In this document: positions 47,502-58,500 of the stretch, piece after piece
How the letters are laid out: each line of letters begins with the position of its first letter
Position numbering within the stretch: the stretch's first letter is position 1
Assembly (NCBI RefSeq): GCF_020379485.1
Contig: NW_026014793.1
Coordinates: 1-64,000 of the forward strand
DNA length: 64,000 nucleotides
Origin: Brassica napus
Taxonomy: Eukaryota; Streptophyta; Magnoliopsida; Brassicales; Brassicaceae
Direction: 5' to 3'
Notes under the pieces: generated by a model
What the model saw: only the letters and a program-made list of their open reading frames with translations
The model's database searches: none
What the model was told of the DNA's origin: nothing
Position numbers and translations under genes: made by a program

Positions 47502-50500
47502 ATGGAGAACAACAACAACAACAACAACAACAACCGCATCAGCATACCTGTGACTCTGAAGGGGATTAACTACCTCTTATGGGCCAGGATGGTGAAAATT
47601 GCCCTTGGAGGAAAGGGTTTGTGGAGTCATGTCTCAGCAGAAGCGGCTCCAAAACAAACCAACCAAGGAGAAGATGGACAGGAAATGGTGGTAGCTGATG
47701 AAGACAAGTGGGCTCAGGAAGACCTCATGGTTCTCACAGTGCTCCTCAGCTCTCTTGAACCCGCCATCATGGAGTCTTACTCTTACTGTGAGACTACCAA
47801 ACAGCTGTGGGATACACTTTACAAAGTGTATGGAAATGTCTCCAACCTCACAAGAGTCTTTGAAGTGAAGAGAGCCATCAATGCGCTCAACCAAGGAGAT
47901 GTGGAGTTTCAACCACACTTTGGCAAGTTTAGGTCTCTTTGGGCAGAGATGGAACTGCTAAGACCACACACCACTGACCATGCCACGCTTCTAACCAGGC
48001 GTGAGGAGGACAGAGTGTTTGGACTGCTGCTCACTCTTAACCCATCTTATGGGAGCTTGATCAAGCACATCCTAAGAGCTGACAAGCTACCTGACCTGGA
48101 TGAAGTATGTGCTCAAATCCAGAAGGAAGAAGGCTCAGTGGGCTTGTTTGGTGGCAAGGGAGACTTAAGCATGGCGCATCAAGCAGAACAAGCAGTGGCA
48201 AACAAGGCGGCTTACAAACAAGATGAGAGGAAAGGCCTGACCTGTGACCACTGCAAGAAGAAGGGTCACTTGAAGGACAAATGCTGGATACTCCATCCCC
48301 ACCTTAAGCCCAGCAAGTTTAGGGAGACTCGCTCCCAATACCAAGATGCAAGGGCCAACTTCTCAGCTGATGGTGCGGAGCCAACAACACCAATCACCAT
48401 GGGCATAAGCAACCTAGGTGTGGGAAGTGCAACTGCCTCCACATCAGGCTATGCCACGCCAAGGGCCAACCTGGATGAGACCATCAAGAAGTCTGACTTA
48501 ACTGCTCTCATCAAGGCTCTAAAAGAATCTGGTATATCTAAAAACCTTGGTGTTTCTCTTAATGCTTCACATACTGCTAATGACACTATAAGAGTTTTTA
48601 AATCGGCTAAGCCCTTAGTTATAGATTCTGGTGCTTCTCATCACATGATAAGTGACTTAGAACTGATTAAAAACATAGAACCGGCCTTAGGAAATGTGAT
48701 GATAGCAAATGGAGATAAAATCCCAATAAAAGGTGTAGGTAACCTTAAACTGTTTGATAAAGAAACTAAGGCTTTCTATATGCCCACCTTTGCTTCAAAT
48801 CTATTATCTGTTAAGAAAGTAACTAATGATCTCAATTGTCAAGTTACATTCACGCCTAACAGTGTGTACTTTCAGGATATTGATTCTAGTAAGTTGCTTG
48901 GCAAAGGTGTTACCAAGGGAGACTTGTACTTGCTTGAGGACACAAGATCCACAACTGATTTATTTCCTGCTTTTCATTCTGTTTCTGAATTCCCTAAAGA
49001 TGTAATATGGCATGCTAGACTAGGACATCCTCATTCTCATGCCTTGAACATCCTGTTACCTAGCATTTCTTTTAAAAGTGATTGTGAGGCTTGTATCTTA
49101 GGAAAACATTGTAGAACTGTGTTTCCTAAATCAAAGACTCAATATGATAATTGCTTTGATCTCATACATTCTGACGTATGGACTGCCCCATGTGCATCTA
49201 GAGAGCAACATAAATATTTTGTGACATTCATTGATGAAAAATCTAAATACACATGGATCACCTTGTTGCAATCTAAGGATAGAGTGCTAGAAGCTTTTAA
49301 AAACTTTCAGAGCTATATAACTAACCATTTCAATGTTAAGATCAAAATTCTTAGATCAGATAATGGTGGTGAGTATACTAGCACAGCCTTCAAACAACAC
49401 CTAGCCTCACATGGAATCATTCAACAAACTAGCTGCCCTTATACACCTCAACAAAATGGAGTTGCTGAGAGAAAGAATAGACACTTGATGGAAGTGGCGA
49501 GGAGTATGATGTTCCATGCCAATGTACCTAAACGTTTTTGGGGAGATGCAGTGGTCACGGCCACCTATCTAATCAACCGCACACCTACAAGAGTCCTCCT
49601 TGATGCCACTCCCTATGAGGTACTAAACAAATCTAGATCATCCATTGACCATTTGCGTGTGTTTGGGTGTGTGTGTTTTGTTTTGATTCCAGGAGAACTA
49701 AGGAACAAGCTAGAAGCAAAGAGCACAAAGGCTATGTTTATTGGGTACTCCACACATCAGAAAGGGTACAAATGCTACGTACCAGAAACAAGGAGAGTCC
49801 TAGTATCCAGAGATGTTAAGTTCATGGAATCCAAGGCCTACTATGATGAGAAGAGTTGGGGAGAACTCAAAGATCTATCTCATTCTGCCTCGGACAGAGC
49901 TAACAACCTGAAAGTTCTTATGGAAAGACTTGGCATCAGCTTACCAAGGGAACCAGAAAAGAGCCGGGATACTACCCCTCAGCATGATGGAGCTGAGGTA
50001 CGAGATAATGAAGTCTCTCATCATGATCATGAGGGGGGCAATGGAGAAAAATCTGCGCAAGATCAACCTGAACAATCTGCGCAAGCTCAACCTGAAGAAA
50101 ACTCAGTATTGTCTCATGATCAAGATGAGATGGAACAACCAGAAACTGAAGCTCAAGGTAGTGAACCTGAGCAGACACCAGCCCTAAGAAGAAGTACAAG
50201 GATCAGGAGACCGACTTCAGATTGGGTTAAGACAAGAATCTACTACAATGCTCAAGCCGTGGCACATCCAGTAAGTGGAGTATGCACCCTTGCTCAATAT
50301 CCAGAAGAACATCAAGTCTTTGTGAGTTCATTGGACCAGGAATGGATACCAAAAACGTATGCAGAAGCTATGGAGGATGATGAATGGAGGAGCTCAGTGG
50401 ATGATGAAATGGGGGCCATGGAAAGGAATAACACCTGGTATGAGACAGAGCTTCCAAAAGGGAAGAAAGCCGTGACTAGCAGGCTCATACATACCATCAA

Positions 50501-51890
50501 GTACCTTGCAAATGGGAAGCCAGAAAGGAAAAAGACCAGACTAGTGGCAAGAGGTTACACACAAGTATATGGAGAAGACTACCTAGACACTTTTGCACCA
50601 GTAGCCAAGCTCCATACTATCCGGATCCTCCTCTCATTGGCAGTGAACCTAGAATGGGATCTTTGGCAAATGGATGTGAAGAATGCATTCTTGCAAGGTG
50701 AACTAGAGGATGAAGTATATATGAGGCCACCTCCCGGAATGGAAGAGATGGTGAAACCAGGGAATGTTCTCAGACTCAGGAAGGCTATCTATGGCCTGAA
50801 ACAATCACCAAGAGCTTGGTACCACAAGCTAAGCACCACACTAAATGGGAGAGGCTTTGTGAAGTCTCAAGCGGATCACACACTGTTTACTCTCACCAGC
50901 CAGCAAGGGATCGTTGTGATTCTGGTCTATGTGGATGACATCATCATCACTGGTAGTGACAAGGAAGAGATCAGCTCAACTAAGACATTCCTCAAGACCG
51001 CATTTGACATCAAAGACCTAGGAGAACTGAAATATTTCCTTGGCATTGAGATGTGTAGATCAAGGGAGGGATTGTTCATGTCCCAAAGGAAGTATACTTT
51101 GGACATCCTAAAGGAGGCAGGAGACCTTGGAGGAAGAGTGGCCAAGACACCACTAGAAGAAGGCTACAAGGTTATGCGTGAGGGGGAGTTTGATGCAACT
51201 CCCTTTGAGGATGTCAAGAGGTATAGAAGAATGGTTGGGAAGCTTATCTATCTTACTATCACAAGGCCGGATGTGTGTTTTGCTGTGAACCAGGTGAGCC
51301 AACACATGCAAGCTCCTAAGGTACATCATTGGAACATGGTGGAAAGGATCTTGAGATACTTAAGAGAGGCGCCAGGTCAGGGAGTGTGGATGGCTTGCAA
51401 TAAGAGTACTGAAGTTGTTGGGTATTGTGATGCTGATTGGGCTGGAGATAGAGTTGATAGGAGATCAACCACAGGCTATTGCACCTTTATTGGAGGAAAC
51501 CTAGTCACATGGAAGAGCAAGAAGCAGAAGGTGGTCTCTTGCTCAAGTGCTGAGGCAGAGTACCGATCTATGAGGAAGCTTACTAGTGAACTCATATGGA
51601 TCAAGGGACTGCTAAAGGACTTGGGCATAGAGATCTCCACGCCAATGACTATGCATTGTGACAATCAGGCAGCAATACACATTGCATCAAACTCTGTGTT
51701 CCATGAGAGGACTAAGCATATAGAAGTGGACTGTCACAAGGTGAGACAAGCAGTGGAGCAGCAAGTGATTCTTCCATGCTACACAAGAAGTGAAGATCAA
51801 CTAGCTGACATATTCACCAAGGCAGCCAGCAGCAAGGTTTGTGAGTTCATCCACCCTAAACTTGGACTCACGGATCTTCCATGTCACTGA
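47502..51890 (+). CDS. gag-pol: copia-3 gag-pol polyprotein, 1462 aa, intact
   Basis: Single frame encoding all retrotransposon functions, cleaved by its own protease and acting in cytoplasmic particles. It starts with a poly-Asn tract encoded by an AAC run. Gag: YLLWARMVKIALGGKGLWSHV, and the CCHC knuckle CDHCKKKGHLKDKC at about residues 248-261. Protease: DSGASHHMISD, Asp at about 375. Integrase: zinc region WHARLGHPH...CEACILGKHC; catalytic residues in HSDVWTAPC, RSDNGGEY and NGVAERKN. An acidic linker with RRSTRIRR precedes RT, which has [20 protein letters not shown] and the active site YVDDIIITG (Asp pair at about 1145-1146). RNase H: GYCDADWAGD (about 1310), SSAEAEYRSM and ERTKHIEVDCH. 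Length is normal for Ty1/copia and no key residue is missing. Lineage within copia (Ale-like) is only a guess. Confidence 0.95.
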   Translation: MENNNNNNNNNRISIPVTLKGINYLLWARMVKIALGGKGLWSHVSAEAAPKQTNQGEDGQEMVVADEDKWAQEDLMVLTVLLSSLEPAIMESYSYCETTKQLWDTLYKVYGNVSNLTRVFEVKRAINALNQGDVEFQPHFGKFRSLWAEMELLRPHTTDHATLLTRREEDRVFGLLLTLNPSYGSLIKHILRADKLPDLDEVCAQIQKEEGSVGLFGGKGDLSMAHQAEQAVANKAAYKQDERKGLTCDHCKKKGHLKDKCWILHPHLKPSKFRETRSQYQDARANFSADGAEPTTPITMGISNLGVGSATASTSGYATPRANLDETIKKSDLTALIKALKESGISKNLGVSLNASHTANDTIRVFKSAKPLVIDSGASHHMISDLELIKNIEPALGNVMIANGDKIPIKGVGNLKLFDKETKAFYMPTFASNLLSVKKVTNDLNCQVTFTPNSVYFQDIDSSKLLGKGVTKGDLYLLEDTRSTTDLFPAFHSVSEFPKDVIWHARLGHPHSHALNILLPSISFKSDCEACILGKHCRTVFPKSKTQYDNCFDLIHSDVWTAPCASREQHKYFVTFIDEKSKYTWITLLQSKDRVLEAFKNFQSYITNHFNVKIKILRSDNGGEYTSTAFKQHLASHGIIQQTSCPYTPQQNGVAERKNRHLMEVARSMMFHANVPKRFWGDAVVTATYLINRTPTRVLLDATPYEVLNKSRSSIDHLRVFGCVCFVLIPGELRNKLEAKSTKAMFIGYSTHQKGYKCYVPETRRVLVSRDVKFMESKAYYDEKSWGELKDLSHSASDRANNLKVLMERLGISLPREPEKSRDTTPQHDGAEVRDNEVSHHDHEGGNGEKSAQDQPEQSAQAQPEENSVLSHDQDEMEQPETEAQGSEPEQTPALRRSTRIRRPTSDWVKTRIYYNAQAVAHPVSGVCTLAQYPEEHQVFVSSLDQEWIPKTYAEAMEDDEWRSSVDDEMGAMERNNTWYETELPKGKKAVTSRLIHTIKYLANGKPERKKTRLVARGYTQVYGEDYLDTFAPVAKLHTIRILLSLAVNLEWDLWQMDVKNAFLQGELEDEVYMRPPPGMEEMVKPGNVLRLRKAIYGLKQSPRAWYHKLSTTLNGRGFVKSQADHTLFTLTSQQGIVVILVYVDDIIITGSDKEEISSTKTFLKTAFDIKDLGELKYFLGIEMCRSREGLFMSQRKYTLDILKEAGDLGGRVAKTPLEEGYKVMREGEFDATPFEDVKRYRRMVGKLIYLTITRPDVCFAVNQVSQHMQAPKVHHWNMVERILRYLREAPGQGVWMACNKSTEVVGYCDADWAGDRVDRRSTTGYCTFIGGNLVTWKSKKQKVVSCSSAEAEYRSMRKLTSELIWIKGLLKDLGIEISTPMTMHCDNQAAIHIASNSVFHERTKHIEVDCHKVRQAVEQQVILPCYTRSEDQLADIFTKAASSKVCEFIHPKLGLTDLPCH

Positions 51891-52025
51891 TCTCTCCTCC
51901 CATGAAGTGTTCTACTCTTTTTCCTTGGTTAGGGTTTTATCCCATGAGGTTTTTCCTAGCTAAGGTTTTAATGAGGGAATAGCTTCATGGTGTCCAAGCT
52001 TGACTTGTCCCACACGGTCAAGCTT
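51891..52025 (+). other. copia-3 3' untranslated region
   Basis: Between the stop codon and the polypurine tract. It holds the conserved hairpin and the flanking CTCTTTTTCC and GGTTTTAATGAGG motifs. Confidence 0.85.
51923..51965 (+). other. Conserved 3' hairpin of copia-3
   Basis: RNA arms CCUUGGUUAGG (51923-51933) and CCUAGCUAAGG (51955-51965) pair along all 11 positions, two of them G-U wobbles, around a 21-base loop GUUUUAUCCCA...GGUUUUU. The stem sequence differs from that of the chromovirus, but pairing, loop motif and the flank TTTTAATGAGG are kept. Confidence 0.8.
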
Positions 52026-52034
52026 GAGGGGGAG
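52026..52034 (+). other. copia-3 polypurine tract
   Basis: GAGGGGGAG immediately before the 3' LTR. Confidence 0.9.
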
Positions 52035-52464
52035 TGTTGACATGAAAGCATGAATGACATAGAGGAAGAAGAAATCAAGTCAAGACATACATCCGGAGTG
52101 ATCAAAGTAAGCTTGTCCGTACAAGTGTGATCTAACTTGGCGTGCAAGACAAGAGGAGACTTATCTGTGATCAAGAAGGATGTTATACTTGCCTTAAGAT
52201 ATTTAAAAGATGTCGGCCAAGAGAAGGGATCCGTTGAAGAAGAAGACAAGGTGGTTCAAAGGAGAGAGAGCCGTTTGGTGCTGTCGCTTTCCACCTTGGC
52301 TGTGCGCAACCTGCCCTTGATCAGTCCTCTTTGTTTATTCTTTTCTTCTATGTCAACTTGCCATTAGTTTATTCATTGTTGCATCTATTTAAAGTATGTA
52401 ATCAGAACCAAATGGATCAAGGAAAATAAAAAAAACACTTCCTCACTTCTCTCTTATGTTTTCG

Positions 52465-52510
<46 letters not shown>

Positions 52511-52592
52511 TTCTTAGTAAAACCCTAGCTATCTCTTCTCTTTGTTCTTGATAAATCACACAAGCCACTCTTATAACTCATTCATTTTATCA
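52035..52592 (+). repeat. copia-3 3' LTR, 558 bp
   Basis: Identical to the 5' LTR except for 4 extra bases in the A-rich run near 52423-52437 and 12 extra bases in the CT run. It ends TTTTATCA, then the right AGTGG target duplication. Confidence 0.95.
52469..52507 (+). repeat. CT microsatellite in the copia-3 3' LTR
   Basis: Nineteen CT units; six more than in the 5' LTR. Confidence 0.9.
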
Positions 52593-55500
52593 AGTGGGAT
52601 AACTTCTTCATCCCAACTCCTATGAGATTTATTCAACTTCCTGGTGATTCTCCACCACTTTATGTATCCAAATCAAGCTTCTTACAAAGAGATTCATCCT
52701 GGTTTGATTGGAATGACGAAGAAGCTGTGCTATTCCCAAACTGGGAAACTGGAATCACCTGATTTGAAAGTGGGATAACTTCTTCATCCCAACTCCTATG
52801 AGATTTATTCAACTTCCTGGTGATTCTCCACCACTTTATGTATCCAAATCAAGCTTCTTACAAAGAGATTCATCCTGGTTTGATTGGAAGGACGAAGAAG
52901 CTGTGCTATTCCCAAACTGGGAAACTGGAATCACCTGATTTGAAAGTGGGATAACTTCTTTTTGCCAACTCCTATGAGATTTATTCAACTTCCTGGTCAT
53001 TCTCCACCACTTTATGTATCCAAATCAAGCTTCTCACAAAGTGATTCATCCTGGTTTGATTGGAACGACGAAGAAGCTGTGCTATTCCCAAACTGGGAAA
53101 CTGGAATCACCTGATTTGAAAGTGGGATAACTTCTTCATCCCAACTCCTATGAGATTTATTCAACTTCCTGGTGATTCTCCACCACTTTATGTATCCAAA
53201 TCAAGCTTCTTTCAAAGAGATTCATCCTGGTTTGATTGGAACGACAGAGAAGCTGTCCTATTCCCAAACTGGGAAACTGGAATCACCTGATTTGAAAGTG
53301 GGATAACTTCTTTTCACCAACTCCTATGAGATTTATTCAACTTCCTGGTGATTCTCCACCACTTTATGTATCCAAATCAAGCTTCTCACAAAGTGATTCA
53401 TCCTGGTTTGATTGGAACGACGAAGAAGCTGTGCTATTCCCAAACTGGGAAACTGGAATCACCTGATTTGAAAGTGGGATAACTTCTTCATCCCAACTCC
53501 TATGAGATTTATTCAACTTCCTGGTGATTCTCCACCACTTATGTATCCAAATCAAGCTTCTTACAAAGAGATTCATCCTGGTTTGATTGGAACGACAAGA
53601 AGCTGGCTATTCCCAAACTGGGAAACTGGAATCACCTGATTTGAAAGTGGGATAACTTCTTCATCCAAACTCCTATGAGATTTATTCAACTTCCTGGTGA
53701 TTCTCCACCACTTTATGTATCCAAATCAAGCTTCTCACAAAGTGATTCATCCTGGTTGATTGGAACGACGAAGAAGCTGTGCTATTCCCAAACTGGGAAA
53801 CTGGAATCACCTGATTTGAAAGTGGGATAACTTCTTCATCCCAACTCCTATGAGATTTATTCAACTTCCTGGTGATTCTCCACCACTTTATGTATCCAAA
53901 TCAAGCTTCTCACAAAGTGATTCATCCTGGTTTGATTGGAACGACGATGAAGCTGGCTATTCCCAAACTGGGAAACTGGAATCACCTGATTTGAAAGTGG
54001 GATAACTTCTTCATCCCAACTCCTATGAGATTTATTCAACTTCCTGGTGATTCTCCACCACTTTATGTATCCAAATCAAGCTTCTCACAAAGTGATTCAT
54101 CCTGGTTTGATTGGAACGACGAAGAAGCTGTGCTATTCCCAAACTGGGAAACTGGAATCACCTGATTTGAAAGTGGGATAACTTCTTCATCCCAACTCCT
54201 ATGAGATTTATTCAACTTCCTGGTGATTCTCCACCACTTTATGTATCCAAATCAAGCTTCTTACAAAGTGATTCATCCTGGTTTGATTGGAACGACGAAG
54301 AAGCTGTGCTATTCCCAAACTGGGAAACTGGAATCACCTGATTTGAAAGTGGGATAACTTCTTTTCCCAACTCCTATGAGATTTATTCAACTTCCTGGTG
54401 ATTCTCCACCACTTATGTATCCAAATCAAGCTTCTCACAAAGTGATTCATCCTGGTTTGATTGGAACGACGAAGAAGCTGTGCTATTCCCAAACTGGAAA
54501 ACTGGAATCACCTGATTTGAAAGTGGGATAACTTCTTCATCCCAACTCCTATGAGATTTATTCAACTTCCTGGTGATTCTCCACCACTTTATGTATCCAA
54601 ATCAAGCTTCTTACAAAGAGATTCATCCTGGTTTGATTGGAACGACGAGAAGCTGTCCTATTCCCAAACTGGGAAACTGGAATCACCTGATTTGAAAGTG
54701 GGATAACTTCTTTTCATCCAACTCCTATGAGATTTATTCAACTTCCTGGTGATTCTCCACCACTTTATGTATCCAAATCAAGCTTCTCACAAAGAGATTC
54801 ATCCTGGTTTGATTGGAACGACGAAGAAGCTGTGCTATTCCCAAACTGGGAAACTGGAATCACCTGATTTGAAAGTGGGATAACTTCTTCATCCCAACTC
54901 CTATGAGATTTATTCAACTTCCTGGTGATTCTCCACCACTTTATGTATCCAAATCAAGCTTCTTACAAAGTGATTCATCCTGGTTTGATTGGAACGACGA
55001 AGAAGCTGTGCTATTCCCAAACTGGGAAACTGGAATCACCTGATTTGAAAGTGGGATAACTTCTTCATCCCAACTCCTATGAGATTTATTCAACTTCCTG
55101 GTGATTCTCCACCACTTTATGTATCCAAATCAAGCTTCTCACAAAGTGATTCATCCTGGTTTGATTGGAACGACGAAGAAGCTGTGCTATTCCCAAACTG
55201 GGAAACTGGAATCACCTGATTTGAAAGTGGGATAACTTCTTCATCCCAACTCCTATGAGATTTATTCAACTTCCTGGTGATTCTCCACCACTTTATGTAT
55301 CCAAATCAAGCTTCTCACAAAGTGATTCATCCTGGTTTGATTGGAACGACGAAGAAGCTGTCCTATTCCCAAACTGGGAAACTGGAATCACCTGATTTGA
55401 AAGTGGGATAACTTCTTTCCCAACTCCTATGAGATTTATTCAACTTCCTGGTGATTCTCCACCACTTTATGTATCCAAATCAAGCTTCTCACAAAGTGAT

Positions 55501-58500
55501 TCATCCTGGTTTGATTGGAACGACGAAGAAGCTGTGCTATTCCCAAACTGGGAAACTGGAATCACCTGATTTGAAAGTGGGATAACTTCTTCATCCCAAC
55601 TCCTATGAGATTTATTCAACTTCCTGGTGATTCTCCACCACTTTATGTATCCAAATCAAGCTTCTCACAAAGTGATTCATCCTGGTTTGATTGGAACGAC
55701 GAAGAAGCTGTGCTATTCCCAAACTGGGAAACTGGAATCACCTGATTTGAAAGTGGGATAACTTCTTCATCCCAACTCCTATGAGATTTATTCAACTTCC
55801 TGGTGATTCTCCACCACTTTATGTATCCAAATCAAGCTTCTCACAAAGTGATTCATCCTGGTTTGATTGGAACGACGAAGAAGCTGTGCTATTCCCAAAC
55901 TGGGAAACTGGAATCACCTGATTTGAAAGTGGGATAACTTCTTCATCCCAACTCCTATGAGATTTATTCAACTTCCTGGTGATTCTCCACCACTTTATGT
56001 ATCCAAATCAAGCTTCTTACAAAGAGATTCATCCTGGTTTGATTGGAACGACGAAGAAGCTGTGCTATTCCCAAACTGGGAAACTGGAATCACCTGATTT
56101 GAAAGTGGGATAACTTCTTCATCCCAACTCCTATGAGATTTATTCAACTTCCTGGTGATTCTCCACCACTTTATGTATCCAAATCAAGCTTCTTACAAAG
56201 AGATTCATCCTGGTTTGATTGGAACGACGAAGAAGCTGTGCTATTCCCAAACTGGGAAACTGGAATCACCTGATTTGAAAGTGGGATAACTTCTTCATCC
56301 CAACTCCTATGAGATTTATTCAACTTCCTGGTGATTCTCCACCACTTTATGTATCCAAATCAAGCTTCTCACAAAGTGATTCATCCTGGTTTGATTGGAA
56401 CGACGAAGAAGCTGTGCTATTCCCAAACTGGGAAACTGGAATCACCTGATTTGAAAGTGGGATAACTTCTTCATCCCAACTCCTATGAGATTTATTCAAC
56501 TTCCTGGTGATTCTCCACCACTTTATGTATCCAAATCAAGCTTCTTACAAAGAGATTCATCCTGGTTTGATTGGAACGACAGAGAAGCTGTGCTATTCCC
56601 AAACTGGGAAACTGGAATCACCTGATTTGAAAGTGGGATAACTTCTTCACCAACTCCTATGAGATTTATTCAACTTCCTGGTGATTCTCCACCACTTTAT
56701 GTATCCAAATCAAGCTTCTCACAAAGTGATTCATCCTGGTTTGATTGGAACGACGAAGAAGCTGTGCTATTCCCAAACTGGGAAACTGGAATCACCTGAT
56801 TTGAAAGTGGGATAACTTCTTCATCCCAACTCCTATGAGATTTATTCAACTTCCTGGTGATTCTCCACCACTTTATGTATCCAAATCAAGCTTCTTACAA
56901 AGAGATTCATCCTGGTTTGATTGGAACGACGAAGAAGCTGTGCTATTCCCAAACTGGGAAACTGGAATCACCTGATTTGAAAGTGGGATAACTTCTTCAT
57001 CCCAACTCCTATGAGATTTATTAAACTTCCTGGTGATTCTCCACCACTTTATGTATCCAAATCAAGCTTCTCACAAAGTGATTCATCCTGGTTTGATTGG
57101 AACGACGAAGAAGCTGTGCTATTCCCAAACTGGGAAACTGGAATCACCTGATTTGAAAGTGGGATAACTTCTTCATCCCAACTCCTATGAGATTTATTCA
57201 ACTTCCTGGTGATTCTCCACCACTTTATGTATCCAAATCAAGCTTCTCACAAAGTGATTCATCCTGGTTTGATTGGAACGACGAAGAAGCTGTCCTATTC
57301 CCAAACTGGGAAACTGGAATCACCTGATTTGAAAGTGGGATAACTTCTTTTCCCAACTCCTATGAGATTTATTCAACTTCCTGGTGATTCTCCACCACTT
57401 TATGTATCCAAATCAAGCTTCTCACAAAGTGATTCATCCTGGTTTGATTGGAACGACGAAGAAGCTGTGCTATTCCCAAACTGGGAAACTGGAATCACCT
57501 GATTTGAAAGTGGGATAACTTCTTCATCCCAACTCCTATGAGATTTATTCAACTTCCTGGTGATTCTCCACCACTTTATGTATCCAAATCAAGCTTCTTC
57601 AAAGTGATTCATCCTGGTTTGATTGGAACGACGAGAAGCTGTCCTATTCCCAAACTGGGAAACTGGAATCACCTGATTTGAAAGTGGGATAACTTCTTTT
57701 CACCAACTCCTATGAGATTTATTCAACTTCCTGGTGATTCTCCACCACTTTATGTATCCAAATCAAGCTTCTCACAAAGTGATTCATCCTGGTTTGATTG
57801 GAACGACGAAGAAGCTGTGCTATTCCCAAACTGGGAAACTGGAATCACCTGATTTGAAAGTGGGATAACTTCTTCATCCCAACTCCTATGAGATTTATTC
57901 AACTTCCTGGTGATTCTCCACCACTTTATGTATCCAAATCAAGCTTCTTACAAAGAGATTCATCCTGGTTTGATTGGAACGACGAAGAAGCTGTGCTATT
58001 CCCAAACTGGGAAACTGGAATCACCTGATTTGAAAGTGGGATAACTTCTTCATCCAACTCCTATGAGATTTATTCAACTTCCTGGTGATTCTCCACCACT
58101 TTATGTATCCAAATCAAGCTTCTCACAAAGTGATTCATCCTGGTTTGATTGGAACGACGAAGAAGCTGTGCTATTCCCAAACTGGGAAACTGGAATCACC
58201 TGATTTGAAAGTGGGATAACTTCTTCATCCCAACTCCTATGAGATTTATTCAACTTCCTGGTGATTCTCCACCACTTTATGTATCCAAATCAAGCTTCTC
58301 ACAAAGTGATTCATCCTGGTTTGATTGGAACGACGAAGAAGCTGTGCTATTCCCAAACTGGGAAACTGGAATCACCTGATTTGAAAGTGGGATAACTTCT
58401 TCATCCCAACTCCTATGAGATTTATTCAACTTCCTGGTGATTCTCCACCACTTTATGTATCCAAATCAAGCTTCTCACAAAGTGATTCATCCTGGTTTGA

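Larger units (their letters stand above)
46869..52592 (+). mobile_element. copia-3: complete, apparently intact Ty1/copia LTR retrotransposon
   Basis: A 5724-bp element inserted in satellite with an AGTGG target duplication (46864-46868 and 52593-52597). It has 542- and 558-bp LTRs, a tRNA-Met primer site, one uninterrupted gag-pol frame, a conserved 3' hairpin and a polypurine tract. LTR sequences agree everywhere except an A-rich run and a CT microsatellite, both slippage-prone. It therefore inserted very recently and may be able to move. Its proteins are close to those of copia-1 and copia-2, so this clade has repeatedly invaded the locus. Confidence 0.93.

Noticed and set aside
46850..52367. 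ORFs of 76-93 codons repeated in the two copia-3 LTRs
   Set aside because: LTR duplicates without domains; shadows of non-coding LTR sequence.
11594..54039. Recurring minus-strand ORFs of about 60 codons beginning MNKSHRSWDEEVIPLSNQ
   Set aside because: They arise only where a 1-bp indel joins two satellite monomers in phase; the same peptide recurs with the repeat period and has no start context or domain.
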